Notes: generated by a model not told the origin, from the letters alone. 64,000 nucleotides of DNA from Enterococcus sp. RIT-PI-f (GCF_001297065.1 NZ_LHOX01000011.1:248001-312000); one strand, 5' to 3'; counted from the first letter of the stretch, positions 26,470 through 35,491 are shown. Numbers and translations: made by a program.

Positions 26470-27492
26470 ATTTGAAATAGATTCCCGCAAAATAAGCTCG
26501 CTTCCACAAATCACATTTACAGGCATTGTCCGTACACCTAAAATCTTGTTTTTCGCCAATTCAACACTCATTTGCCCCATTTCCTCAGCCAACATTTTCA
26601 CAGAAGATAATGTTGGCGTCATAAACTGAGCCATTTCTATATCATCAAAACTGACTACTGAGATATCTTCAGGTATTGATAATCCTTCTTCATTTATGGC
26701 TTTATAGATACCGACTGCCATTGGATCACTTGCCACAACAATTGCTGTGGGTCTAGGTTTCATTCGAGCAATTTGTTTTCCGAAAGAGAGCCCAGTCTCA
26801 GGTGACCATTTATCTTGAAAAACATTTATATATTTATCTAACTTGTTTAAAATCATCCATTGTTTATAATTTTCTGCACGAATTTCATGGGCATCATAAA
26901 CAACCTCGCCAGATATCGTGACCCGACTTGCTACGCCACCAACGAAAGCAATATTTTTATGACCTTTACTTTTTAAAATTGACAGTATCTGATGTGTTTT
27001 TTGCGCAAAATCTGTTTGGATACAATCATAAATCAATTCATTACTGTAATTATCGACCAAAATGATATTCGAGTTATATTGACTAATTACCGTTAGCGCT
27101 TCATTCGTCATTTCACCAATAATGATCACTGCCCCATATTTTGCTAATTGGTTTAAGTCTTTATTGGGCTCTCGCATCGAAAAAGCTCTAATTGTTTTTA
27201 ATCTCCATTTGGCAGCTTCTTTTTCTATACCAGTACGAATCATCGTAAAATAAGGATCATTTCTTTCTGATTCAATATCATGTCGGGTAATGATAGCGAT
27301 CGTATGTTCATCTCCCACGTCTCTTCTATTTGAGCTACGTTTTTCTTTAGAATAATTTAATTGATTGGCTATCTCTATCACCCTTTTACGGGTATTTTCA
27401 TTTATACTGAAAGTTTCATCATTATTTAAAATTCTAGATACACTTGCTACCGAAACGCCTGCTAACTTTGCAATATCTCTCATACTTGCCAT
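26452..27492 (-). CDS. LacI-family transcriptional regulator
   Basis: A 346-residue repressor: N-terminal LacI helix-turn-helix and hinge (MRDIAKLAGVSVASVSRILNN, about 4-60) and a periplasmic-binding-protein-like effector domain (about 65-340). MARNQ-type GalR/EbgR regulators look similar. It lies just upstream of the galactoside operon, whose promoter carries matching GTAAACGTTTAC palindromes. Half-sites also occur in its own promoter, so it is probably autoregulated. An internal ATG three codons in is an alternative start. Confidence 0.88.
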   Translation of the reverse strand: MASMRDIAKLAGVSVASVSRILNNDETFSINENTRKRVIEIANQLNYSKEKRSSNRRDVGDEHTIAIITRHDIESERNDPYFTMIRTGIEKEAAKWRLKTIRAFSMREPNKDLNQLAKYGAVIIIGEMTNEALTVISQYNSNIILVDNYSNELIYDCIQTDFAQKTHQILSILKSKGHKNIAFVGGVASRVTISGEVVYDAHEIRAENYKQWMILNKLDKYINVFQDKWSPETGLSFGKQIARMKPRPTAIVVASDPMAVGIYKAINEEGLSIPEDISVVSFDDIEMAQFMTPTLSSVKMLAEEMGQMSVELAKNKILGVRTMPVNVICGSELILRESISNKKDQL

Positions 27493-27506
27493 TGTTGCAC
27501 CCCGTT

Positions 27507-27561
27507 GTTTACTGTTTACTAAATGTATATTTATCTTAGATATTTTTTATCCAACTGTCAA
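27507..27561 (-). promoter_or_regulatory. Promoter of the LacI-type gene with operator half-sites
   Basis: TTGACA (27556-27561) and TAAGAT (27533-27538) are 17 bp apart on the minus strand. Downstream, two direct GTTTAC half-sites (27507-27512 and 27514-27519) match half of the operator at the galactoside promoter. Confidence 0.65.
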
Positions 27562-27595
27562 TAACATATAGTTAATTATAATTCCCTTTTACAAT

Positions 27596-28363
27596 TCAAC
27601 AATCATATTCATTCGTGCTTGCTTTTTTATTCCGGACGGTTTTAGCTAACTTTTCAATAATATACATAGCTGGAATTTGTGTTGTAATATCAGCTTCATT
27701 TATTTTTTCGAGCGATATATTGTAAGTGATAGCAATATCTACTAATCGTGAAAGTGTTGAATTGTAACTGCTAGTAACACCAATGACTGAGCTCTCTGAT
27801 AAGTTCAAATGATTTAAATAGTTAATAATCTCAGTTGTTTCTCCGGAAACAGACAAAGCAACTACACACATTTTTTTTGCTAGTTCACTTGACACATAAT
27901 TAATGGGATAGTTACTAGGGTCCTCAATTCGGATTGCCATATTGAAAAGTGAAGAAAAATAAAGTGCCCCATATTCAGCTACAATATTGGATGAGCCAAC
28001 GCCGACAAATACAATTAGTTCCTTCTCCATCAAAAGGTGAACAGCTTCATCAATTTTTTCTTCAAAAAACTTATCTTGCGTACGTGCCAAAAAATTCAGC
28101 AACTCGCTTTCAAAATCCAATGTTTTAACTTTTTTTTCTTCGGTCAAAGAATCAACATATGCACTTAGGTATACTTTAAACTCAGAAAAGCCTGTACAAC
28201 GAAATTTTTTACAAAAACGCAAAACACTGGCTGTACTTGTATGACTTTTATCTGCAAGTTCCCGTACACTTATTTTAGAAATCTGGTTCAGGTCAGACAA
28301 AATAACTTTGTAGATTTCTATATCCGTCTCATTTAGTTCAGGTTGATAGTCCAAAAACAGCAT
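27596..28363 (-). CDS. MurR/RpiR-family transcriptional regulator
   Basis: A 255-residue regulator with an N-terminal RpiR helix-turn-helix (about 15-80, ISVRELADKSHTSTASVLRFC) and a C-terminal SIS sugar-phosphate-binding domain (about 105-235, FVGVGSSNIVAEYG and ALSVSGETTEIINYL). Such proteins sense phosphosugars. The ATG was chosen because AGGAGG lies 7 nt upstream; another ATG two codons earlier is too close to it. It is divergent from the GH4/NagB-like/EIIC operon and presumably controls it. A perfect inverted repeat overlaps its own ribosome site. Confidence 0.85.
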   Translation of the reverse strand: MLFLDYQPELNETDIEIYKVILSDLNQISKISVRELADKSHTSTASVLRFCKKFRCTGFSEFKVYLSAYVDSLTEEKKVKTLDFESELLNFLARTQDKFFEEKIDEAVHLLMEKELIVFVGVGSSNIVAEYGALYFSSLFNMAIRIEDPSNYPINYVSSELAKKMCVVALSVSGETTEIINYLNHLNLSESSVIGVTSSYNSTLSRLVDIAITYNISLEKINEADITTQIPAMYIIEKLAKTVRNKKASTNEYDC

Positions 28364-28373
28364 TTTCATCCCT

Positions 28374-28394
28374 CCTGTTACAAAGTGTAACAGG
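28374..28394. promoter_or_regulatory. Perfect inverted repeat, candidate RpiR operator
   Basis: CCTGTTACA and TGTAACAGG arms flank a 3-nt spacer, with perfect 9-bp symmetry. It overlaps the ribosome-binding site of the rpiR-type gene, so binding could block its expression, or the mRNA hairpin could mask the ribosome site. Confidence 0.6.
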
Positions 28395-28423
28395 ATTGTC
28401 ACACGTGTCAACAACCACTCTTT

Positions 28424-28475
28424 TGTAACCGTTTGCATAAAAAGCCTATTTATCTCGTTATGATTAAATTATACT
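28424..28475 (+). promoter_or_regulatory. cre-like site and -10 element upstream of the GH4 operon
   Basis: TGTAACCGTTTGCA (28424-28437) matches the cre consensus at 13 of 14 positions. TATACT (28470-28475) is a good -10, about 33 nt before the GH4 start codon; the -35 is weak, which suggests an activator or low basal expression. Confidence 0.55.
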
Positions 28476-28508
28476 GACGATGTAGATCAGATAAAGGAGT
28501 GTATTTGC

Positions 28509-29837
28509 ATGAAGAAACAATTAAAAATCGCAACAATTGGTGGCGGATCTAGTTATACCCCAGAATTAATCGAAGGATTCATCAATCGATACCATGAACT
28601 GCCTATCTCAGAGTTATGGCTAGTTGATATTGAAAAAGGAAGAGAAAAGTTAGAGATCGTAGGTGCCTTAGCCAAAAGAATGGTAGCAAAAGCCAATGTT
28701 CCTATTAAAATCCATTTGACATTCGACCGTGAAGAAGCTCTGAGAGATGCTGATTTTGTCACTACACAGTTTCGTGTTGGCTTATTGGATGCACGTGCAA
28801 AAGATGAACGCATTCCGCTCAAATATGACACGATTGGACAAGAAACCAATGGTCCTGGTGGATTATTTAAAGGGCTACGCACCATCCCAGTCATCCTAGA
28901 TATTGTTAAAGACATGGAACGCCTTTGCCCAGATGCTTGGTTGATCAACTTTACCAATCCAGCTGGAATGGTCACTGAAGCGGTCTTACGACATACTCAA
29001 ATGCGAAAAGTAGTGGGTCTTTGTAATGGGCCTATCGGCATCGAAAGAGGTATTGCAGAAACGCTGAATGTACCGAAAGAAGAAATCTATGTTGAATTTA
29101 CAGGATTAAATCATATGGTTTTTGCAAAAACAATTTATCACCAAGGCGTTGATGTCACGAAGAAAGTAATTGATATTATGGCCAATAATGTAGCGAATGC
29201 TGTTGGATTAAAAAATATCGCTGATTTAGATTGGGAACCCGAGTTTTTTCGTACTCTAGGTATGGTTCCAATAGGCTATCTGCGCTACTATTATCAAACA
29301 TCAAAAATGCTTGCAGATCAAAAGAGGGCTTTTGAAGAAGAAGGGACGCGTGCAGAAGTAGTACAACGTATTGAACATGAATTATTTGAACTCTATAAAG
29401 ATGAAAATCTTGCCATTAAACCACCTCAATTAGCTGAGCGCGGGGGAGCTTATTATAGTGAAGCAGCCTGCAACTTGATCAACTCAATTTATAACGACAA
29501 GCGTGATATCCAGACAGTCAACACACGTAATAATGGAGCCATTTCAGACATTGATCCACATTCAGCTGTAGAGGTAAATTGCGTCATCACACGTCAAGGG
29601 CCGATTCCTTTGACAACCGGAGAGCTACCTGTGCCGATTAAAGGACTCGTTCAACAAATCAAATCTTTTGAGCGTACTGCAGCGCAAGCCGCAGTAACAG
29701 GTGATTACAATATGGCATTATTAGCGATGACAATTAACCCTCTAGTACCTAGTGACACTGATGCTAAGTCTATGTTAGATGAGTTACTAGCCGCCCACAA
29801 AGAGTACTTACCACAATTTTTTAAAGGAGAACGATAA
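28509..29837 (+). CDS. 6-phospho-beta-glucosidase, glycoside hydrolase family 4
   Basis: A 442-residue GH4 enzyme, NAD+ and divalent-metal dependent, working by an oxidation-elimination mechanism on phosphorylated disaccharides in the cytoplasm. The N-terminal Rossmann motif is IATIGGGSSYTPEL; metal-binding Cys and His lie in GLCNGPIG and GLNHMVF. It resembles LicH/CelF/ChbF. The stop codon overlaps the start of a glucosamine-6-phosphate deaminase-like gene by 1 nt. That coupling suggests the disaccharide contains glucosamine, as in ChbF action on chitobiose derivatives. Confidence 0.9.
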   Translation: MKKQLKIATIGGGSSYTPELIEGFINRYHELPISELWLVDIEKGREKLEIVGALAKRMVAKANVPIKIHLTFDREEALRDADFVTTQFRVGLLDARAKDERIPLKYDTIGQETNGPGGLFKGLRTIPVILDIVKDMERLCPDAWLINFTNPAGMVTEAVLRHTQMRKVVGLCNGPIGIERGIAETLNVPKEEIYVEFTGLNHMVFAKTIYHQGVDVTKKVIDIMANNVANAVGLKNIADLDWEPEFFRTLGMVPIGYLRYYYQTSKMLADQKRAFEEEGTRAEVVQRIEHELFELYKDENLAIKPPQLAERGGAYYSEAACNLINSIYNDKRDIQTVNTRNNGAISDIDPHSAVEVNCVITRQGPIPLTTGELPVPIKGLVQQIKSFERTAAQAAVTGDYNMALLAMTINPLVPSDTDAKSMLDELLAAHKEYLPQFFKGER

Positions 29838-30562
29838 TGAAATTACAATATTTTATGACAGATGATTACCAGAATATGAGTCAAACTTCCGCAGAAATTA
29901 TTATTGATACGTTCAAAAGAAAACCTGATGGACTTTACTGTTTTGCTGGTGGCGATACACCTGTGGGTACCTTGCAGTTGCTAGCAACTGCTGCAAAAAA
30001 TAAAGAAATCGATTTAACTCAGGCCAAATTTATTGAGTTAGACGAATGGGTTGGACTAAATCCTGAAAATCCGGGAAGCTGTATCTCCTATTTAAAAAGG
30101 AATTTATTTGATCCGATTGGTATCAGAGAAGATCAAGTGCATACATTTAATCCTTTAGCACCGAATTTAGACACAGAATGTAAGCTAGCCAATCAATTTG
30201 TCGAGAAACACGGTGGATTGACTTTAAGCTTATTAGGCGTGGGCGTGAATGGACACTTAGGCTTCAATGAGCCCTACTCATCATTTGACGCCAATGCACA
30301 TGTCGTTGATTTAGATGAAACTACACAAAATGTAGGGGGGAAATATTTTTCTGATAAAGAGATCGATCGAACAAAAGGAATTACTCTAGGTATTAGACAA
30401 TTGCTTAGTTCTTCTACATTGATTGTTCAAGCAAGCGGTAAGAAAAAGAAACAAGCAATCCAGCAAGTATTATCAGGTGAAGTTACAGCAGAATGGCCAG
30501 TTACATCAATATGGCTACATTCAAATCCTATATTAATCGTTGATAAGGAAGCCGTTAAATAA
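29837..30562 (+). CDS. nagB: Glucosamine-6-phosphate deaminase-like protein (NagB family)
   Basis: A 241-residue sugar-phosphate isomerase/deaminase. Motifs: phosphate loop FAGGDTPVGT (about 37-46), catalytic Asp in IELDEWVGL (about 69-77), and GVNGHLGFNEP (about 138-148). In E. coli NagB the matching position is Asp (NDGHIAFNEP); Asn as here also occurs in Firmicute homologues as I recall. It would convert glucosamine-6-P to fructose-6-P and ammonia. Translationally coupled to the GH4 gene and followed by an EIIC gene. A divergent NagB-like isomerase function cannot be excluded. Confidence 0.78.
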   Translation: MKLQYFMTDDYQNMSQTSAEIIIDTFKRKPDGLYCFAGGDTPVGTLQLLATAAKNKEIDLTQAKFIELDEWVGLNPENPGSCISYLKRNLFDPIGIREDQVHTFNPLAPNLDTECKLANQFVEKHGGLTLSLLGVGVNGHLGFNEPYSSFDANAHVVDLDETTQNVGGKYFSDKEIDRTKGITLGIRQLLSSSTLIVQASGKKKKQAIQQVLSGEVTAEWPVTSIWLHSNPILIVDKEAVK

Positions 30563-30577
30563 AAAGGAGGTAACAAC

Positions 30578-31843
30578 ATGCAGACCATTGAGAATAAAAT
30601 ATTGCCTATACTATTGAAAATCGGAAATAGCAAACACCTTATTGCAATAAGAAATGGAATCTCTATGACGATTCCATTCACCATTGTTGGTAGTATATTT
30701 TTAATTGTCGGAAACTTTCCAGTGCAAGCTTGGATGGACTTTATTTCAAAATGGGGTGACCAATTAAATGCACCTGTAAATGTAACCTTTGGTGTACTAG
30801 GATTGATTTCAGCCATAGGTATTGGCTATCATTTAGGTAAAGAATTCGGTGTAGATGCAATATCAAACTCAATGTTAACAACAATTTGTTTTTTGTTAGC
30901 AACATTAAATGATGACTGGTCGATTAATGTAGATAATTTTGGTGCAAGCGGTATGTTTACAGCTATCATTGTCGGTATATTTGTGACGCATGCATTCAAA
31001 TGGTTTATTTCACATAATATCGTCATTAAAATGCCTGAAGGCGTTCCACCAACAGTTGCTATTTCATTCGCTACGTTGATACCAGGTGCTTTTGTTTTAT
31101 CTGTTATATGGGTTGTCCGATCTTTACTTGGCATTGACATTAATGAAATGATCACGCTTGTTTTTCAGCCATTGATGCAAGGTATGGGCACATTGCCAGG
31201 CATGCTCCTTTATACCCTACTTGTTTGTCTGCTATGGGTTTGTGGTATTCATGGAGACAATGTTTTATCTGGTATCGCAACACCCGTTTTTCTAAGTTAT
31301 CTAGCAGAAAACACCGCTGCATTCCAACAAGGGACTGAATCCCCTCATATTTTTGCTGATGGCTTTTGGATTGTTTTTATGTGCTTAGGTGGAACAGGTG
31401 CGACATTAGGACTTGTATTAAATATGATTCAGTCAAAAAGTCGTATGTATAAATCGATTGGTCGGTTATCACTCCCATCCGCCATTTTCTGTATCAATGA
31501 ACCTGTAATTTTTGGTTTACCAATTGTTATGAATCCTCTTATGTTGATTCCATTTATTGCTACACCAATGATACTTTGTATCGGTACGTATGTTTTAATG
31601 AATTTGGGATTAGTAGGGCGCATCGTGATTCAAGTCCCATGGACTATTCCGCCAATCATTGGTCCTTATTTAGCAACAAATGGTAGTATTGGTGCAGCAA
31701 TTTGGTCAGTAGTTTCGATTGGTCTATCTTATTTTATCTATATGCCATTTTTTAAAATTTTAGAAAAACAACAAGTAAGCAATGAAAAAGAAAATATTCA
31801 GGAGGTCTCAAATCAAGAACAAGTTCAAATACTTCAAGATTAA
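30578..31843 (+). CDS. PTS permease EIIC, lactose/cellobiose family
   Basis: A 421-residue Lac/Cel-type EIIC (N-terminus with IAIRNGISMTIPFTIVGS; central LWVCGIHGDNVLSGI; C-terminal CINEPVIFGLPIVMNP). AAAGGAGG precedes the ATG. Third gene of the GH4/NagB-like operon; no EIIA or EIIB is encoded here. It probably imports the glucosamine-containing disaccharide that the GH4 enzyme splits. It is related to, but clearly different from, the EIIC at 25-26 kb. Confidence 0.88.
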   Translation: MQTIENKILPILLKIGNSKHLIAIRNGISMTIPFTIVGSIFLIVGNFPVQAWMDFISKWGDQLNAPVNVTFGVLGLISAIGIGYHLGKEFGVDAISNSMLTTICFLLATLNDDWSINVDNFGASGMFTAIIVGIFVTHAFKWFISHNIVIKMPEGVPPTVAISFATLIPGAFVLSVIWVVRSLLGIDINEMITLVFQPLMQGMGTLPGMLLYTLLVCLLWVCGIHGDNVLSGIATPVFLSYLAENTAAFQQGTESPHIFADGFWIVFMCLGGTGATLGLVLNMIQSKSRMYKSIGRLSLPSAIFCINEPVIFGLPIVMNPLMLIPFIATPMILCIGTYVLMNLGLVGRIVIQVPWTIPPIIGPYLATNGSIGAAIWSVVSIGLSYFIYMPFFKILEKQQVSNEKENIQEVSNQEQVQILQD

Positions 31844-31858
31844 TCGAGTATAAAATAT

Positions 31859-31921
31859 ATGAAGAATAACCCTAACAATGTATTCAGTTTACAGTTAGAG
31901 TCGTTCTTCATTTTCTTTTGT
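31859..31921. terminator. Terminator between the EIIC and lpdD genes
   Basis: An imperfect long hairpin (TGAAGAA and CCCTAAC against GTTAG and TTCTTCA) is followed by TTTTCTTTTG on the plus strand. It lies between convergent genes. Confidence 0.55.
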
Positions 31922-31952
31922 TCAAAAAAGCAAAAATTATATACAATAACTT

Positions 31953-32372
31953 TTAATCGGTAAACGTCTGCCGATACCGTGTATATACCGTATCTGGCAT
32001 AGAGATTTCGGTTGTTTGCAGCCACTGCAGCAACTGATGGCCAAGATCTTTAGCCATGTTAGCGGAGGCTTTGATTTGTTCATCAGAAATATCATTCACA
32101 TGTATCCCGGCAGTGATCAGACAATGCCCAGGCAATGCCTCTTTGATGATTTCTGCGATGATCGTACTGAGGACATCATCTTTATGGTAGCGTCCGTGAT
32201 GGCTATGGAAGCGAATCGTTTCCGTAGCCATATCATCCGCAACAGCTGTCACTGTACCTAAATGCGGCACATCGCCACCAGTCAGAACAATCAATAGATC
32301 AGCGCCTACAAAAACTGCTTCTGCCGTCATCGTATAGCCTGCTTCTGTAGTTTGGCATCTTTGGGTCAGCAT
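31953..32372 (-). CDS. lpdD: LpdD-like small subunit of a phenolic-acid decarboxylase system
   Basis: A 139-residue soluble protein matching the small third component of UbiD-type hydroxyarylic acid decarboxylases (LpdD/VdcD group): an N-terminal strand region (MTAEAVFVGADLLIVLTGGD), VPHLGTVTAV, and a FHSHHGRYHKDD cluster of His residues. Its biochemical role is unsettled; it is thought to support the decarboxylase or its cofactor. It abuts the UbiX gene with no spacing and ends the operon. Confidence 0.75.
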   Translation of the reverse strand: MLTQRCQTTEAGYTMTAEAVFVGADLLIVLTGGDVPHLGTVTAVADDMATETIRFHSHHGRYHKDDVLSTIIAEIIKEALPGHCLITAGIHVNDISDEQIKASANMAKDLGHQLLQWLQTTEISMPDTVYTRYRQTFTD

Positions 32373-32948
32373 TTATTCTTCCCCTTTCCAACGCCCATCG
32401 CTCTCATTTTCGATTCCTAAGGCATCCATGATTTTCATCGTTTGATGGTTGACCAAATCTGCGATCGTTTCTGGATGATTATAGAAAGCCGGAATTGGTG
32501 GGATGATCTGAACACCTAATCGGGATAATCTTGTTAAGTTTTCCAGATGGATCGTACTTAATGGTGTTTCTCTAGGAACGAGGATCAGCTTTCGTTGTTC
32601 TTTTAAGGTGACATCTGCCGCACGGGCAATCAAGTTGTCGCTATATCCCATCGAAACGGCTGCGACTGTTTTCATACTTGCTGGAACGATGACCATCCCA
32701 TCGACAAGAAAGGATCCACTCGCAATCGTGGCACCAAGATCATTGATAGCATAATGATAGTCCAATAGAGATTCTAGTTCATGCAATGACATATCTGATT
32801 CTAGCTTCAAATTCTGCTTCGCCCAGATACTGATCACGCCGTGGGTTTCCACCTCTGGATTGGCGTGTAATTTCTTGATTAAATCAATTGCATACGTTGT
32901 TCCTGAAGCCCCACTGATGCCAATCACGATTTTTTTCTTTCTTGTCAT
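32373..32948 (-). CDS. lpdB: UbiX-family flavin prenyltransferase
   Basis: A 191-residue flavoprotein that makes prenylated FMN, the cofactor of UbiD-type decarboxylases. The N-terminal flavin-binding motif KKIVIGISGASGTTYA, the central GSFLVDGMVIVPASMKT and the LILVPRETPLS block are diagnostic. It lies 27 nt after the UbiD-type gene, whose product needs its cofactor. In Lactobacillus plantarum the equivalent gene is lpdB. Confidence 0.9.
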   Translation of the reverse strand: MTRKKKIVIGISGASGTTYAIDLIKKLHANPEVETHGVISIWAKQNLKLESDMSLHELESLLDYHYAINDLGATIASGSFLVDGMVIVPASMKTVAAVSMGYSDNLIARAADVTLKEQRKLILVPRETPLSTIHLENLTRLSRLGVQIIPPIPAFYNHPETIADLVNHQTMKIMDALGIENESDGRWKGEE

Positions 32949-32975
32949 AGGTCATTCCTCTTTCCTCATTCTTGC

Positions 32976-34451
32976 TTAATCCAAGTATTTTTGCCAATCA
33001 GGAACATCTTTGAATTTTGCACGTTCAAAATGTTCTTTCATATCAAAAGGTACTGTGCCATCAAAGATGGTTTTGGCGCTCATCCCTCTAAAACGGATCA
33101 CACCTGGATTGTATTGTGGCAATTCTGAAGGATCAAGGGGATGATTACGCATGCCAGGAATCACGATCACATCTTTGTCGCCTTGGAAACGTGTGTTCAA
33201 AGTCCACATCACATCATTCATATCAAAGATATCCACATCATCATCCACCAGAATAACGGTCTTTAACTCTTTGAATGCAGAGAGCGCCAAAATCGCTGCT
33301 TGACGTTGAATGCCTTCATCCGCTTCATTTTCTTTGTGGATTTGCATAATGGTCATCAATTTCCCGCCACCTGCTGGTGGATTATACACATTGACGACTT
33401 TCCCTGGGATCGCTTTGTCTACTAGACCCAAAATACTTGCTTCTGTAGGGATGCCCGCCATAGATACGTGTTCTTCACTTGGACCGATCGTTGTTTGCAT
33501 GATTGGCTTGTCTTTTCGGTGCGTCACTGCTTTGACTTTGACCACATTGACACCTGGATTGGCATCACCTGTGTAGCCAGGGAATTCTGGCATTGCTTTG
33601 CCTGTATGGGTATTGATATCTTCTTGCATGGTTTGATTAGGCATGATCTCAGCTTCGATCACGAACTCAGCACGGGCGATGCCCACTTCATTCACAGCGA
33701 CACCATCTACCAGTTGTACAGGTTCATTTCTCAAGGCGCCTGCTACCCACAATTCGTTATAGCCAAGGGGCGTGGTTGGTGGTTCAAAAGTCGTACCAAT
33801 CGCGATGGCTGGGTCTAAGCCGATATTGATCGTGATCGGCATAGGTTGATTCAATGCTTCGAATTGTTTTTGGAAATGACCAATATGGCGACCGCCAGGC
33901 ATAATGTACATGCCAATCGTGTCTTCATCTTCTAGCACCATCCGATGTATCGTCACATCACTCATTGTTTTATCAGGATCTGACCCTAAAACAACCCCTA
34001 AAGTAATATAAGGTCCGGCATCTTCTTCAGTATTGGTCGGTGCTGGAATCAATTTTCGGATATCGAAACCTTCATCAGTCGCTAGATGAACGACTTCTTG
34101 GACCGGTGCTTCTTCTTTTGCGACTTTGATTGGTTTGATTGGATTTTCGACTGATTTTTGTAGTAATTGACCTAAGGTACGATAGTCATGATGTAAAATC
34201 TGACCCACCCGTTTACGGCTTGCCATAGTACCGATATTGACCCGCATCCCAGGAAAACCTTTGATGTTATTGAACGTCATGGCAGGTCCTTCTTGTGTCG
34301 GACGTTGAACGGTACCACCAGCACCAATATAGCGATAAACCCCCGATAATTCTGCTTCAGGATCCACTTCAACATCTGTTTCATGATATTGGCCAGGCAG
34401 TTGTTTTAATTCCTCGATCACTTTACGTAAATCATAAGGTGTATTTGACAT
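32976..34451 (-). CDS. lpdC: UbiD-family (hydroxy)arylic acid decarboxylase, LpdC-like
   Basis: A 491-residue prenyl-FMN-dependent decarboxylase. Conserved blocks: SDVTIHRMVLEDEDTIGMYI with the Arg, and ARAEFVIEAEIMP with the Glu residues of the E-R-E triad. The enzyme removes CO2 from hydroxybenzoates; gallate, protocatechuate, vanillate and 4-hydroxybenzoate are family substrates, and sequence alone cannot pick one. The UbiD-UbiX-LpdD set is complete and contiguous here, unlike L. plantarum where lpdC is apart from lpdB and lpdD. A LysR regulator is upstream with its site near -63. Confidence 0.88.
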   Translation of the reverse strand: MSNTPYDLRKVIEELKQLPGQYHETDVEVDPEAELSGVYRYIGAGGTVQRPTQEGPAMTFNNIKGFPGMRVNIGTMASRKRVGQILHHDYRTLGQLLQKSVENPIKPIKVAKEEAPVQEVVHLATDEGFDIRKLIPAPTNTEEDAGPYITLGVVLGSDPDKTMSDVTIHRMVLEDEDTIGMYIMPGGRHIGHFQKQFEALNQPMPITINIGLDPAIAIGTTFEPPTTPLGYNELWVAGALRNEPVQLVDGVAVNEVGIARAEFVIEAEIMPNQTMQEDINTHTGKAMPEFPGYTGDANPGVNVVKVKAVTHRKDKPIMQTTIGPSEEHVSMAGIPTEASILGLVDKAIPGKVVNVYNPPAGGGKLMTIMQIHKENEADEGIQRQAAILALSAFKELKTVILVDDDVDIFDMNDVMWTLNTRFQGDKDVIVIPGMRNHPLDPSELPQYNPGVIRFRGMSAKTIFDGTVPFDMKEHFERAKFKDVPDWQKYLD

Positions 34452-34483
34452 GATTGTGCTCCTCCTTCTTCGTTTACAACCTT

Positions 34484-34549
34484 ATGATATAAGGCTTGCA
34501 CGAAGAGAACAATTCACTTTCAGTCACTAGCTATTCCATTTTGGAATAG
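34484..34549 (-). promoter_or_regulatory. Decarboxylase operon promoter with LysR-type site
   Basis: TTGTTC (34507-34512) and TATCAT (34484-34489) are 17 bp apart on the minus strand. The palindrome CTATTCCATTTTGGAATAG (34531-34549) is centred about 63 bp before the predicted start, the classic LysR recognition position. A second small palindrome CCTTAT-GAT-ATAAGG covers the -10. Confidence 0.7.
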
Positions 34550-34559
34550 GCGCCCCTTC

Positions 34560-35438
34560 TCAGTTCACTTCTTCCTTGATATACTGCCATAACAGCTGAC
34601 TCGCCAAAGAATGACTATTTTTTGTCCGAATAAACGAAAGGTAACTCTTTTTCGTAGGGGTGATCGGCACAATGGCGACACGATCGACCCAATATTTGTC
34701 GATACTTTTTTCCATAAGTAGTGACACGCCCAATTCACGTTCTATCATATTCAGCAATAAGTCGATTCGGGCACTGCGAAAGCTGATTTGCGGATCAAAC
34801 CCCGCTTCATGGCAAAGATCGACCATAGGTTGATAGATCAAAGTATCTTCTTCTAAGGCAACAAATTGTTCCATACCCAAATCAGCAAGGGCGATCTTTT
34901 TTTCATTGGCTAGCGGATGGTGTTTCGGCAAAACAGCGACAAATCGGTCTTCTTCAGTCAACAACATCTCGCATTCAGCCATGGTACGGCTAAAGGTGCG
35001 GGCAAAAATCACATGATTCTGTCCGCCTTTCAGAAATGGCAGCAATGCGTTGCCTTCACCTTCCTTCAACTGCACATCGACTTCTGGGTGGCGCTTAAGA
35101 AATTTAGTGATTAGTTCAAATCCATAGTAATTGGCCATCGTCGGAATCGTCAGCATCATCAAAACCAAACTATCTTGAGACAGTTGTTCGCTCAAATGCT
35201 GCTGCATTTGCTGATATTGCATGACGATTTCTTGTGCATGAGGCAGCAGAAGTTCTCCTAATGGATTAAGGCTGATTTGGCGATGGGCCCGTTCAAACAA
35301 TGGCGCGCCAACTTCTTTTTCCAGCGCAATGATTTGTTTTGAGATATTGCCTTGGGTCGTAAATTGTCGTTCAGCGGTTTCTGTATAGTTCAATGTTTCA
35401 GATAAATCGATAAAAATCTCAAGTTTATGAATATCCAT
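34560..35438 (-). CDS. LysR-family transcriptional regulator of the decarboxylase operon
   Basis: A 292-residue LysR protein with the N-terminal winged helix-turn-helix (about 1-60, MDIHKLEIFIDLSETLNYTETAER and QFTTQGNISKQI) and a C-terminal effector domain (about 90-290). It lies upstream of and parallel to ubiD/ubiX/lpdD. The same palindrome (CTATTCCATTTT followed by GGAATAG or AGAATAC) occurs upstream of the decarboxylase operon and upstream of this gene, supporting control of both. The inducer is presumably the phenolic acid. Confidence 0.87.
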   Translation of the reverse strand: MDIHKLEIFIDLSETLNYTETAERQFTTQGNISKQIIALEKEVGAPLFERAHRQISLNPLGELLLPHAQEIVMQYQQMQQHLSEQLSQDSLVLMMLTIPTMANYYGFELITKFLKRHPEVDVQLKEGEGNALLPFLKGGQNHVIFARTFSRTMAECEMLLTEEDRFVAVLPKHHPLANEKKIALADLGMEQFVALEEDTLIYQPMVDLCHEAGFDPQISFRSARIDLLLNMIERELGVSLLMEKSIDKYWVDRVAIVPITPTKKSYLSFIRTKNSHSLASQLLWQYIKEEVN

Positions 35439-35454
35439 TTTTGGCGCCTCTCAT

Positions 35455-35473
35455 CTATTCCATTTTAGAATAC
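35455..35473 (-). promoter_or_regulatory. Second LysR-type site, upstream of lysR
   Basis: CTATTCCATTTTAGAATAC repeats the site at 34531-34549 with three changes. On the minus strand it overlaps a candidate TAAAAT -10 for the lysR gene, which fits autorepression. It also lies within about 120 bp of the divergent DUF554 gene. Confidence 0.6.
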
Positions 35474-35491
35474 TTTATCATGATTTTTGAA

